A stretch of DNA of 38,142 nucleotides from an uncultured Bacteroidales bacterium (GTDB lineage: Bacteria > Bacteroidota > Bacteroidia > Bacteroidales > UBA932). The stretch covers positions 1-38,142 of the forward strand of contig CAMYYI010000019.1 of assembly GCA_947303465.1 (NCBI GenBank), given 5' to 3'. The position numbers and the translations under genes are program-made. Below, in pieces: positions 1 to 8,400 of this stretch. The notes beneath the pieces are model-generated. The model did no database searches and was not told where the DNA came from. It was given only the letters and a program-made list of their open reading frames with translations. Numbering within the stretch: position 1 is the stretch's first letter; each line of letters begins with the position of its first letter.

Positions 1-54
1 GTAGCACTACAGATTTTGGTTCTGTCTGCCCAGGTTCGAATCCTGGTACCTCAA
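1..54 (+). tRNA. tRNA-Gln (anticodon TTG), 5' part outside the window
   Basis: The visible part holds the end of the D arm, a full anticodon arm (ACAGA / loop TTTTGGT / TCTGT, anticodon TTG at the centre of the loop), the T arm (CCAGG / TTCGAAT / CCTGG, 30-46) and the 3' acceptor strand TACCTCA (47-53) with discriminator A at 54. The anticodon UUG reads CAA and assigns glutamine. No CCA is encoded. The 5' acceptor strand and the first half of the D arm lie upstream of base 1. Confidence 0.93.
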
Positions 55-60
55 CGCTCG

Positions 61-87
61 AGCCGCCTGCTGGGCGGCTTTCTCTTT
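61..87 (+). terminator. Rho-independent terminator of tRNA-Gln
   Basis: A perfect 7-bp stem, AGCCGCC (61-67) with GGCGGCT (73-79), encloses a 5-base loop. It is followed by the T-rich run TTCTCTTT. It starts seven bases after the tRNA end, the normal place for a tRNA terminator. Confidence 0.85.
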
Positions 88-377
88 AGTCGTCCCTTCG
101 CTTCTGTATGCGCCGTGGAATGTAAATGTCTGTCAATCAGCCAATTAACGAAAACCGATTATGCGGTTTAGCGTAATTGATTTTGCGCAATACGTTGATA
201 ATGAGATTGTTACTCATCAAGCCAGCAGACACCTAGCTTTGCGCGCATCGCCTTTTACTTTGTCGTTGATATACATTTGAAGAGTCTACGATATCCTGAA
301 GATCATCTGGAAATCGTCAACTAATTAGTCTCTGCGTAGCATAAGTTTTTTGTTGCTCAAGTGTAGTGATTAATTCT
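88..377. other. Gene-free gap with one imperfect hairpin
   Basis: No coding sequence is seen here, and the stretch is visibly richer in A and T than its surroundings. Its one structure is an imperfect hairpin at 142-179. The inner stem is AAACCG (152-157) with CGGTTT (164-169) around the loop ATTATG. An outer stem CAATTA(A)CG pairs with CGTAATTG across small bulges. No T-run follows, so it is not an obvious terminator. It could be a degenerate repeat or a remnant beside the tRNA; no function is assigned. Confidence 0.4.
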
Positions 378-385
378 TATCTTTG
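353..385 (+). promoter_or_regulatory. Putative promoter of the metallophosphatase gene
   Basis: The -7 box TATCTTTG (378-385) matches the Bacteroidetes consensus TAnnTTTG. A TTG lies 22 bases upstream (353-355), a little farther than the usual 19-20. Only six bases separate the box from the ATG at 392, so the transcript would begin at or next to the start codon. Confidence 0.5.
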
Positions 386-391
386 GTTGCA

Positions 392-1579
392 ATGAGAAAA
401 AGTATTTCTACCATTCTGCTAGCTCTGCTTCTGGGTGCAGCGGCACTCACCGGCACGACCAGGCTCGGCGCCCAGACGGCGCGTGATTCCCTTTCAATAG
501 ACGGACCGTATATTCTCCATAAGGGGGATAGCGTCAGGGTTATTACGGTGTCGGAAGATGGCGTAATAAAGGACACCACATACGTGCAGGCGCCGGCCTC
601 TTTCAGGGTATGCGACCATGAAGGCAATTATCCTTTTGAGATGAGCCTGCGCCCGATAGAGCGTCAGGACTGGTGCGTCAGGACCGCTCCCGGGCGGGTA
701 TTCGTAATGTCCGACCCGCACGGAAAGCTGGATTGCGTCATATCTCTTTTGCAGGGAAACGGCGTAATCGACGAGAATCTCCACTGGGCGTACGGCAGCG
801 ACCAGCTGGTCCAGATCGGGGACATTTTCGACAGGGGCGACGATGCCGTTCAGATCTTCTGGTTCTTTTACAGGCTGCAGCAGGAGGCCGCCGATGCCGG
901 AGGCAGGGTCACTATGCTAATGGGTAATCATGAGCCCATGGAGTTCTCCGGAGACATGCGTTACGCAACCCCGAAATATCACATACTGGCGAGGGAACTC
1001 GGTATTGAGTACCGGGACCTCTTCAGTCCGGACAGCGAACTCGGCCGCTGGATAGCCAGCTGGAACACCATAGGCATCATAGGCCGAGAACTTTACGTCC
1101 ATGCCGGCCTTAGCGGCGAATTCTACCGGGAGGATATTCCGATTGAAGAAGTGAACGGGGAGATGAGCAATGCCCTCTTCATGAGGAGCATGGCAAGAAA
1201 GGCAGCCTCCGAGAGACTGCATTTCCTGTATGGCAGTCGCGGTCCGATATGGTATAGGGGGATGGTGCTGAACGGCAAAAGGTGGGCGCCTGTAAAGAAC
1301 GACACCCTTAACCTGATACTGTCCCGCTACGACATCGACCACGTAATCGTAGGGCACACTATCTTCAACGATGTCAGGACCTTCCGTAACGGCCGCGTAA
1401 TCTGCGTCAACGTAAATAATGCCAGGAACAGGGACAGAGGCCTCGGAAGGGCGCTGCTGATAGAGCAGGGACGCTATTTCGTGGTAGGAGACAAAGGGAA
1501 ACTGAGGGAACTTATCCCCTGCCGGTCTCGTCAGAATAGACAGTCTCGAATATCCCCCGCAGGCAGGCAGTATCCTTGA
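392..1579 (+). CDS. Secreted calcineurin-like metallophosphatase
   Basis: The 395-aa protein has a signal peptide (MRKS followed by a hydrophobic stretch ending near AQT). It then carries the metallophosphatase motifs in order: DPHG (Asp108, His110), GDIFDRGDD (from about residue 143), GNHE (Asn179, His180), HAGL (His237) and VGHT (His322). These residues bind the two metals in this superfamily. The GDIFDRGDD/GNHE pattern is closest to the bacterial Shewanella-like (PPP-type) phosphatases, so a phosphoester or phosphoprotein substrate in the periplasm is likely, but its identity is unknown. The ATG at 392 is preferred to an upstream in-frame TTG because it begins the signal peptide. The last 68 bases overlap the convergent HD-domain gene, and the C-terminal 20 or so residues look like an unstructured extension. 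Confidence 0.88.
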   Translation: MRKSISTILLALLLGAAALTGTTRLGAQTARDSLSIDGPYILHKGDSVRVITVSEDGVIKDTTYVQAPASFRVCDHEGNYPFEMSLRPIERQDWCVRTAPGRVFVMSDPHGKLDCVISLLQGNGVIDENLHWAYGSDQLVQIGDIFDRGDDAVQIFWFFYRLQQEAADAGGRVTMLMGNHEPMEFSGDMRYATPKYHILARELGIEYRDLFSPDSELGRWIASWNTIGIIGRELYVHAGLSGEFYREDIPIEEVNGEMSNALFMRSMARKAASERLHFLYGSRGPIWYRGMVLNGKRWAPVKNDTLNLILSRYDIDHVIVGHTIFNDVRTFRNGRVICVNVNNARNRDRGLGRALLIEQGRYFVVGDKGKLRELIPCRSRQNRQSRISPAGRQYP

Positions 1580-2138
1580 TAATCTCTCGCAGCCTGGCCA
1601 GCGGCGCCTCGTTGGGAGAACCGGGTATGAGCAGGTGCAGGTAGCCGCCTTCCGCATACTTTTCGTTCAAATGCTCCAGGGTACGCTGCCAGTGACCCTC
1701 CATATCCAGCTCCGGATAATGGGACAGGCCGAACTGCACCGTTCGGCGTATTATAGTCTCCGGCACTATCATGCGGTCGGCTTCGGCAACAAGGGCGCCG
1801 TAGATGCTGCGGGGCGGAGTGGTGGCCGACGCCCTGTGGTCTTCTGCAGCTTGCGCAATCACTTCAATCTGCTCGGCCGTAAACCATTCGCGCAGGCGCT
1901 CATCGGAGCGGATTATCCTGCCGCTTTCCAGATGATGGGTCTTGCGGTCCACCTCCAGTCCCAGGTCGTGACATGCAGCTGCGGCATAGAGCATGTCCTC
2001 GTTTACGTCGTACGCCTTCCCCATCGCCAGGGCCCTGGAAATCACCGCGCGGGCATGATCTTCCCTGTGCGCCTTGTCGAAAGCCGCATAACGGGGTATG
2101 ATCACGGATTCTACGTATTGCTCCAGCGAACTTGTCAT
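1512..2138 (-). CDS. HD-domain phosphohydrolase
   Basis: The 208-aa soluble protein carries an HD metal-binding core: His28, the His57-Asp58 doublet in ACHDLGLE, a following HH (68-69) and an Asp at 121. HD proteins are metal-dependent phosphohydrolases, often acting on nucleotides or their derivatives. No extra sensor or nucleotidyltransferase domain is present, so the substrate cannot be named. It is the last gene of the minus-strand operon that begins with the MscS-like channel, seven bases after the acyltransferase stop. Its 3' end overlaps the convergent metallophosphatase by 68 bases. The HD class is clear; the cellular role is not. Confidence 0.82.
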   Translation of the reverse strand: MTSSLEQYVESVIIPRYAAFDKAHREDHARAVISRALAMGKAYDVNEDMLYAAAACHDLGLEVDRKTHHLESGRIIRSDERLREWFTAEQIEVIAQAAEDHRASATTPPRSIYGALVAEADRMIVPETIIRRTVQFGLSHYPELDMEGHWQRTLEHLNEKYAEGGYLHLLIPGSPNEAPLARLREIIKDTACLRGIFETVYSDETGRG

Positions 2139-2145
2139 ACAGGCA

Positions 2146-3150
2146 CTAGCGTATCAGCCTGAGCCACTCGTAGAAGAAAGAATAGGAGTAGCAAAACAGC
2201 AGCAAGAGCGCTGCGGCGGCAAGCGGAGGGAGCAGCAGGAAAAGCGCCACAGCCCAGATGATGAAGAATAGCGGATAGCCAACCAGACGCACCAGGAAAC
2301 GCACCGAATTGCTGAAGGCCTTGTCTTTAAGCTTGCTGCAAATATATTCGGCAGTGCCCCAAAGCGGAAGGGACAGCAAAGCGCAGAGTACAAAAACAGG
2401 GGCGGAAACGACTGCGGCCGGTATTTCCCACCAGCGGCGCTTGCGGGGCGGCTTAAGTATGGCCAGCCTCGCCTCGTAATTCCCGTCATCCGGGATATAC
2501 AGTATCAGCTCGGAAATACGCTTCCACAGTTCAGCACTCAAAGCATCGTAAAGTTCAGGCTTGGACAGTCCTTTGTGCTCCTCCACAAAAGCGTTCACGT
2601 CTATGGGCTCGCCGTAGCGCAGAGTACATGTACCCATATACCGGAAGAAGTCACTGTAATTCAGACCGGCAGGCACCATGTACGTGGGCTGGTCTGCTGC
2701 ATTCTTGAGGGCGATACGAACAACCCCCTTGTGAATAGGCATCAGTGAATACATGGGCCTGTGGGTGCCCTCAGGGAATATGCAGAAAGGTGTACCGTGA
2801 TGCAGGATATCCAGAATGACGGGGATGATCTCCAGGTTCTGGGCGACGCTGCGAAGGCCGTCACGCTTGCGGGCGATAGGCACTATACGCAGGAAATGCA
2901 GGGCCTTTGCAGCTGTAGGATTCTTGAAAATATCCGCCCTGGCGCCGAAGGCCATGGGAGAATGGCGGGTCTGCAGGACCACGAGTGCATCCATCAGAGT
3001 GTTGCAATGATTGGGCGCCACGATTACGGCTTTCCCGTCATCCGGCAGCGAACCTTCAACTGTAAGCTGCGCAAAACTGCGCCTGGTGCACCTGTCAACC
3101 CAGTGGCGCAGGAACGAATACCATTTGCTCTCCTCCCAAAGCTCTGTCAT
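2146..3150 (-). CDS. PlsC-type acyltransferase (1-acylglycerol-3-phosphate acyltransferase-like)
   Basis: The 334-aa protein has the acyltransferase block NHCNTLMD (residues 47-54) carrying the catalytic His, and the phosphate-binding FPEGTH block (125-130). Five residues stand between the catalytic His and Asp, where the classic motif has four. The C-terminus has two hydrophobic spans (about 243-266 and 290-325), placing it in the inner membrane. The expected reaction is transfer of an acyl chain to glycerol-3-phosphate or lysophosphatidate in phospholipid synthesis. It sits two bases after the RyR-like gene in an operon with a mechanosensitive channel, so it may link membrane lipid composition to that system. 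Family assignment is firm; substrate is by analogy. Confidence 0.85.
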   Translation of the reverse strand: MTELWEESKWYSFLRHWVDRCTRRSFAQLTVEGSLPDDGKAVIVAPNHCNTLMDALVVLQTRHSPMAFGARADIFKNPTAAKALHFLRIVPIARKRDGLRSVAQNLEIIPVILDILHHGTPFCIFPEGTHRPMYSLMPIHKGVVRIALKNAADQPTYMVPAGLNYSDFFRYMGTCTLRYGEPIDVNAFVEEHKGLSKPELYDALSAELWKRISELILYIPDDGNYEARLAILKPPRKRRWWEIPAAVVSAPVFVLCALLSLPLWGTAEYICSKLKDKAFSNSVRFLVRLVGYPLFFIIWAVALFLLLPPLAAAALLLLFCYSYSFFYEWLRLIR

Positions 3151-3152
3151 AT

Positions 3153-4280
3153 CTACGGTATCTTATTGAGTATTATCGGTATCGCCAATAAAAGAAAGCT
3201 GTCGTACTTAAGATTGTCGGGATCCGACCGGCGCAGGTCGAGGCAAGAGCACAGATCCACATGAACCGGGTCGTCTGCATTGTTCTTAAGCATCTTCGCG
3301 TAAGCCGCCTTCTTCCGGGCGTACAGGCTTTCATATTCCAGCCACTCCTGCGCCGAAGGCGCCCTGAAACCCATAATAAGTTTCTCTACCATCCAACGGT
3401 TGTGCTCGCTGCAGGTAAGCGCCTCGTTGCTATCTTCCCACGCCTGGAGTTCGGCCACACCGCGTTCCGCAGCATAGCGCTTTATCCCCCGCGCCCTGGA
3501 GTCAAAACAATCGGAACAGAATATGTTGGACAGACCGTTACGTACGGCCAGCTGGTTCTTCATCCACTTTTCTTCCTTCACCAGCGGGGTAAACTTCTTA
3601 CCCAGCAGCGTGTACTGGAAAGTATCCAGGGCCAGGATGTAACGGCGCGCGCTGTGAATATCTTCCGCCGGGAGGTTGTCGATCAGCGAGCCAAGTTCAT
3701 ATACCCTGCTGACCAGCACGGCCTTGCGTGTGTCGATAGAGAAAACCTCGTCGGGATTTGCCGAACTGATGAAGGAATCAATATCCTCCTCCTTGATGCA
3801 TACCGCGTCCGGACAGCCGGAAGGGCAATCCGGGACTATCTGAAACTCCATGTCCAGGTAAGCATCTTTGTTGAAAACCTCGCCGCAAACCGAATACTTG
3901 CAGTACTGCAGGAGATTACAAAGGTATTCCTCCTTCCTTAGCTCCGCTACCACCGCATCCGCATCCATTCTGCTGACCAGGGTGACAAGCGTCCTGTTAC
4001 GGCACACCAGGCGGCCGAAGCAATCGCGCTCGGAAAAGTTTACGAAATGAGCGGAAAGGGCCAGCTGGCGCACTACGGAAAGCATCCGCGGGCTGTCCCC
4101 CTCAACAACGAAGTGCAGGCACCCGGAAGAGTCCGGAGCAATAGAAACTTCTTTAAGCCTGTCCAGCACAAATGCCCTGGCGATGTACCAGTTCCTGACG
4201 GTTTCTTCCGGGAAAGCTTCTCCGCCGCCCCTGCGCCTTAAATACTCGAACGGGCGCTCCCTTATTACTGTCGTCTTCAT
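3153..4280 (-). CDS. Rossmann-like / RyR-domain-like protein next to an MscS channel
   Basis: This 375-aa protein is mostly uncharacterised. Residues about 54-105 (LHFVVEGDSPRMLSVVRQLALSAHFVNF in two halves, then CRNRTLVTLV) resemble a TrkA-N type Rossmann segment: a strand, a Gly-containing turn and a helix. The C-terminal part, about 287-370, contains SEHNRWMVEKLIMGF and later HVDL...KYD, which fits the prokaryotic RyR (ryanodine receptor) domain pattern EHxRW...GW/F...H..L...YD. Cysteines are unusually frequent (for example 121-161 and 255-258). Its ATG overlaps the channel stop codon by four bases (ATGA), and the acyltransferase follows after two bases, so the four genes are almost surely one transcript. 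A role as ligand-sensing regulator of the channel is inference. Confidence 0.6.
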   Translation of the reverse strand: MKTTVIRERPFEYLRRRGGGEAFPEETVRNWYIARAFVLDRLKEVSIAPDSSGCLHFVVEGDSPRMLSVVRQLALSAHFVNFSERDCFGRLVCRNRTLVTLVSRMDADAVVAELRKEEYLCNLLQYCKYSVCGEVFNKDAYLDMEFQIVPDCPSGCPDAVCIKEEDIDSFISSANPDEVFSIDTRKAVLVSRVYELGSLIDNLPAEDIHSARRYILALDTFQYTLLGKKFTPLVKEEKWMKNQLAVRNGLSNIFCSDCFDSRARGIKRYAAERGVAELQAWEDSNEALTCSEHNRWMVEKLIMGFRAPSAQEWLEYESLYARKKAAYAKMLKNNADDPVHVDLCSCLDLRRSDPDNLKYDSFLLLAIPIILNKIP

Positions 4281-5344
4281 TTCCAGGGCTCCTTAATAAT
4301 TCTGATATTGTCTGCAGAGGGCGCCTGGAAGAGCATCAGGCCGAACCATTCCATTGCTTCTACGATCTGCTCGGTAATGCGGGACTGCACCCATTCGAAA
4401 GAACAGAACTCGCTGTCCAGCAAAAATGCATATACCTGCAGCGGAAGGCCGAATTCGTTCTGCTCCATCCACCGCACGATAAGGTGGGGTTTCTGGGAAA
4501 CGTTGGGATTGGCCATCAGCCAGTGATGGAGATAGATACGGAAAAGGTGGGCGTTCAGGGCGCCTTCCTTTATCTCCTCAGCCGGCAGGTACCTGCTGAC
4601 CGCCTCATACCGTCCGGACCGTAACGCCTCCGCTTCCTTCGACGATATGGGATGGAAACATTCCGTATCCAGTATGAACGTCTTCATCATCCTGCGCCCG
4701 TAGGTCTTCCCTTCCGCCATGTTCTGCAGATTGATGAAATGGTCGGACTGCAGGTCGCTGATGGGGATGGTGGATGTCGTGGTATCCCAGTTAAGGATTG
4801 TAACCGTGGTCAGCGTAACCGCCTTCACCTCTCCGTCGGCGTTATACTTGGGAACCTGTATCCAGTCGCCTATATTCAGCAGGTGGTGCATACGCAGATG
4901 CACGAAAGCCACTACGCCCTTCAGTTTATCCTGGAATATCCAGCCGGCCACGGAGCCGGCCACTCCGAATACTGCAGCGGCGGCGGGATGCCTGTGGATG
5001 TGGAAAATGAGGACAAATCCTATCAGCCAGGATATTATGGCCGCAAGTATGGCAATCTGGCACCAGGTGATACCTGCCTCCTGCTTGTTGAGACTGAACA
5101 CTCCGGAAAGCCGGCGGCAGCACTTGACAATAAGCCAGACAGCGAGATCCAGGCCTAGCAGATATAAGAAGGGAATATAATTGCCCGGGGAAAGGATCAG
5201 CGTTATCCCCGCAGAAAGAGGGATGACTAAAAATACAAATGCCAGGAAGGATGCCGTATTCCATTCTATCAGGGAACCGAATATCTGCCTCCCGAGGCGC
5301 CCGGAAGCAATGTTCTTTTTCGCAATTTTGGTTAGAAAGCTCAT
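4277..5344 (-). CDS. MscS-family mechanosensitive channel, YbdG-like
   Basis: The 355-aa inner-membrane protein has about four hydrophobic spans in its first 135 residues. The pore-lining region (about 121-150, AAAAVFGVAGSVAGWIFQDK) leads into the MscS beta domain, with GDWIQVP and the YbdG-type signature ILNWDTTTSTIP at about residues 183-194. Such channels open under membrane tension and release ions or solutes during osmotic downshift; YbdG-like members form small channels. The ATG at 5344 is chosen over a TTG at 5368: it is the first ATG and it leaves room for the promoter box at 5366-5373. It is the first gene of a four-gene operon and is divergent from the tricorn operon. Confidence 0.87.
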   Translation of the reverse strand: MSFLTKIAKKNIASGRLGRQIFGSLIEWNTASFLAFVFLVIPLSAGITLILSPGNYIPFLYLLGLDLAVWLIVKCCRRLSGVFSLNKQEAGITWCQIAILAAIISWLIGFVLIFHIHRHPAAAAVFGVAGSVAGWIFQDKLKGVVAFVHLRMHHLLNIGDWIQVPKYNADGEVKAVTLTTVTILNWDTTTSTIPISDLQSDHFINLQNMAEGKTYGRRMMKTFILDTECFHPISSKEAEALRSGRYEAVSRYLPAEEIKEGALNAHLFRIYLHHWLMANPNVSQKPHLIVRWMEQNEFGLPLQVYAFLLDSEFCSFEWVQSRITEQIVEAMEWFGLMLFQAPSADNIRIIKEPWK

Positions 5345-5365
5345 TTGGCGAAGTAACAACAGCAA

Positions 5366-5373
5366 CAAATATA
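5366..5373 (-). promoter_or_regulatory. -7 box of the MscS-RyR-PlsC-HD operon
   Basis: On the minus strand this reads TATATTTG, an exact TAnnTTTG match, ending 21 bases before the ATG at 5344. No good TTG is seen 19-20 bases upstream, where a T-rich run lies instead. The small dyad TCAGG-GGA-CCTGA at 5389-5401 lies between this and the divergent tricorn promoter and could be an operator. Confidence 0.5.
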
Positions 5374-5407
5374 ATAAAAAAAACCAAATCAGGGGACCTG
5401 ACTGCTG

Positions 5408-5438
5408 TTGCAGAAAAGAGGCCGTTTATTTATATTTG
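5408..5438 (+). promoter_or_regulatory. Promoter of the tricorn operon
   Basis: TTG (5408-5410), a 20-base spacer and TATATTTG (5431-5438) together match the Bacteroidetes -33/-7 promoter well. Transcription would start near 5442, leaving a leader of roughly 40 bases before the ATG at 5481. Confidence 0.65.
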
Positions 5439-5480
5439 CGTTGTATCTCTATCTTCAGCATACGTATAACAGTTATCTAT

Positions 5481-8400
5481 ATGGGATTCAAAGTACTCCT
5501 GGCCTCCATGGCCATCCTCGCCGCAAGCCTTGCGGCAAATGCACGGGAAGAAGCACGCCTTCTCCGTTTCCCCGCAACCAACAGCCGCGAAATTGCGTTC
5601 ACCTACGCCGGAGACCTCTGGACAGTTCCCGTTTCCGGAGGCCAGGCACGCAGGCTGACGTCCCACATAGGCTATGAAGCCTTCGCCCACTACTCCCCCG
5701 ACGGCAGGAGCATAGCGTTCACTGCCGAATACGACGGCAACCGTGAAGTATATCTCATCCCCTCGGAAGGAGGCGAGCCGGTACGTCTGACCTATACTTC
5801 CACCAATGCCCGTGACGACATGGGAGACCGTATGGGCCCCAACAACATGGTGGTCGCATGGACGCCGGACGGCAAGCAGATTGTCTATCGCAACCGCATC
5901 GGCAGCGGATTCGACGGCAAACTCTGGACAGTATCGCCGGAGGGCGGCATGCCTGAAGAGATACCTCTCCCGGAAGGCGGATTCTGCTGCTGGTCGCCGG
6001 ACGGCAAGAAGCTGGCCTACAACCGGGTGATGCGTGAATTCCGCACATGGAAGTACTACCGCGGCGGTATGGCGGACGACATCTGGATATGGGATCCGGC
6101 CAAAAAGAAGGTTACCAACATCACGGAGAATGATGCCCAGGACATATTCCCCATGTGGATAGGAGACGAGATATTCTTTATCTCCGACCGCGACATGACC
6201 ATGAACCTGTTCTGCTACAACGTCAAGACCGGAAAGACCGAGAAGGTAACCGACTACACCGACTTCGACATCAAGTTCCCCAGCACGGATGGCAAGACCA
6301 TAGTATTCGAAAAGGGCGGATGGATACACTGCTTCGACCCAAAGGACCGCAAATGCTACAGAGTGCCTGTAAATCTGGCGTCCGACGATGTCCAGGCGCG
6401 TCCCGTAAGACTCGATGCAGGTTCCCGCATCACATCGGCCGCCCTCTCTCCGGACGGCAAGAGGATGGTCGCCACCGCCCGTGGCGAGGTCTTCGATATC
6501 CCTGTAACAAAGGGCGTTACGCGCAACCTCAGCCGCACCCCGGGAGCCAACGACCGCAGTGCGGACTGGAGCCCGGACGGCAAATATATTGCCTGGATTG
6601 GCGACGGCAGCTCGGAGACTGAAGTGTATCTGTACGAGGTGGAGAAAGGCGGTGATGCTATACAGCTTACCAGCGGCGCAGACACCTACATCCGCAGCCT
6701 GCAGTGGGCTCCGGACAGCAAGACCATACTTTACACCGACCGCAAGAACCGTCTTGTAGAGGTGAGCGTTCCCTCGGGAGCGAAGCGGGTCGTCATGCAA
6801 AACCCCGAAGCGGAGTTCCGCGGAGTGTCCTACTCTCCCGACAGCAAATGGATAACTTATACACGTCCGGCAAAGAACGAAATGGACGTGGTTTATGTGT
6901 ACAATCTTGAGAGCGGGAAGGAATACCCCGTAACGGAAAGGTGGTACAACAGCTCGAGCCCGGTGTTCTCCAGTGACGGAAAATACCTTATATTCAGCTC
7001 CGACCGCGACATTAACCCGCAGTACAGCAGGATAGAGTGGAACTTTACCCTGGGCAACATGGGCTCCGCATATCTGGCACTGCTGGCGGCGGATACACCT
7101 TCTCCCCTGCTTCCCAAGGACGGTTCTCCGAGTTCCGGTGAAGGCGGCGGACGCGGACCCGGCGGCATGGGGTTCCCCGGCGGCAGACCGCCGCGTGACA
7201 TGATGGCCGAGCAGGACACAAAGCCGGCCGGACCGGATTTCAAGGGACCCAGGCCGGACAAAGGGTCCAAGCCGGAAAGCGAAAAAGCAGACGGCGAAGA
7301 GTCCAAGGAACCTGTAAACGTAAAGATAGATCCGGATGGCATTTTCGCACGTATAGTCAAGCTGCCCTTCGGTGGACGCAACTTCTATTCTGACGGCAAG
7401 AAGATATGGCACGGAGACTTTGGGGGCACCAAGGTTTTCGACCTGGAGAGCGGATCGGACGAGGAATGCGCCAAGGGCATGGTCCGTTACCGCAACGGAG
7501 ACAAGATGGCCCTTATACGTGAGAGGGGCAGCTGGTCGGCAGCCAAATTCGGAGCCAGGATGAGCGGTGAGAAGATTGATACCAAGGATGTGGTGGTCCT
7601 GGTTGACTATGCGCAGGAATGGCCCCAGATCTTCGACGAGGTATGGCGCGCCTTCCGCGACGGTTATTATGTGCAGAATATGCACGGACGCGACTGGAAA
7701 GCCATAAAGGACAAGTATTCTGCTCTTCTTCCGTACGTACGCACACGTCTCGACCTCAACTACGTGATAGGTGAAATGATATCCGAACTGGCTTCTGGGC
7801 ACGCATACGTGAATCCGGGTGAGTATCCCAAGCCGGAGCGCGTGCAGATGGGCCTTCTTGGCGCCCGGCTCTCTCGCGACAAGAGCGGCTGCTATAAGAT
7901 AGACCGCATCCTGGAAGGCGCCCCGTACAGCGAGAGCCTGCGCTCCCCTCTTGCGGAACCCGGAATCGGTGTGAAGGCCGGCGATTACATTACCGCCATA
8001 GACGGTGTCAGCGTTACCGGAACCACCAATATCTACAGCATGCTTGTCGGAAAAGCCGGAGTACTTACCGAGCTGACCGTGGCCTCCAAGCCCAACGAGA
8101 AAGGCAGGAAGGTGATAGTCAAGCCCATAGCCGATGAAGAGCCGCTCTATCATTACGAATGGGTACAGAGGAACATCGCCACAGTTGACAAGCTTTCGGG
8201 CGGCAAGGTGGGATACATATACATCCCCGACATGGGACCTGAAGGGCTGAGCGAATTCGCCCGCTACTACTATCCCCAGACCGACAAGGAAGCGCTGATC
8301 ATCGACGATCGTGCCAACGGCGGCGGAAACGTATCCCCCATGCTTATCGAACGCCTCAAGAGAGAGGTTTACCGCATGACCATGAGCCGCACTTCGACCA

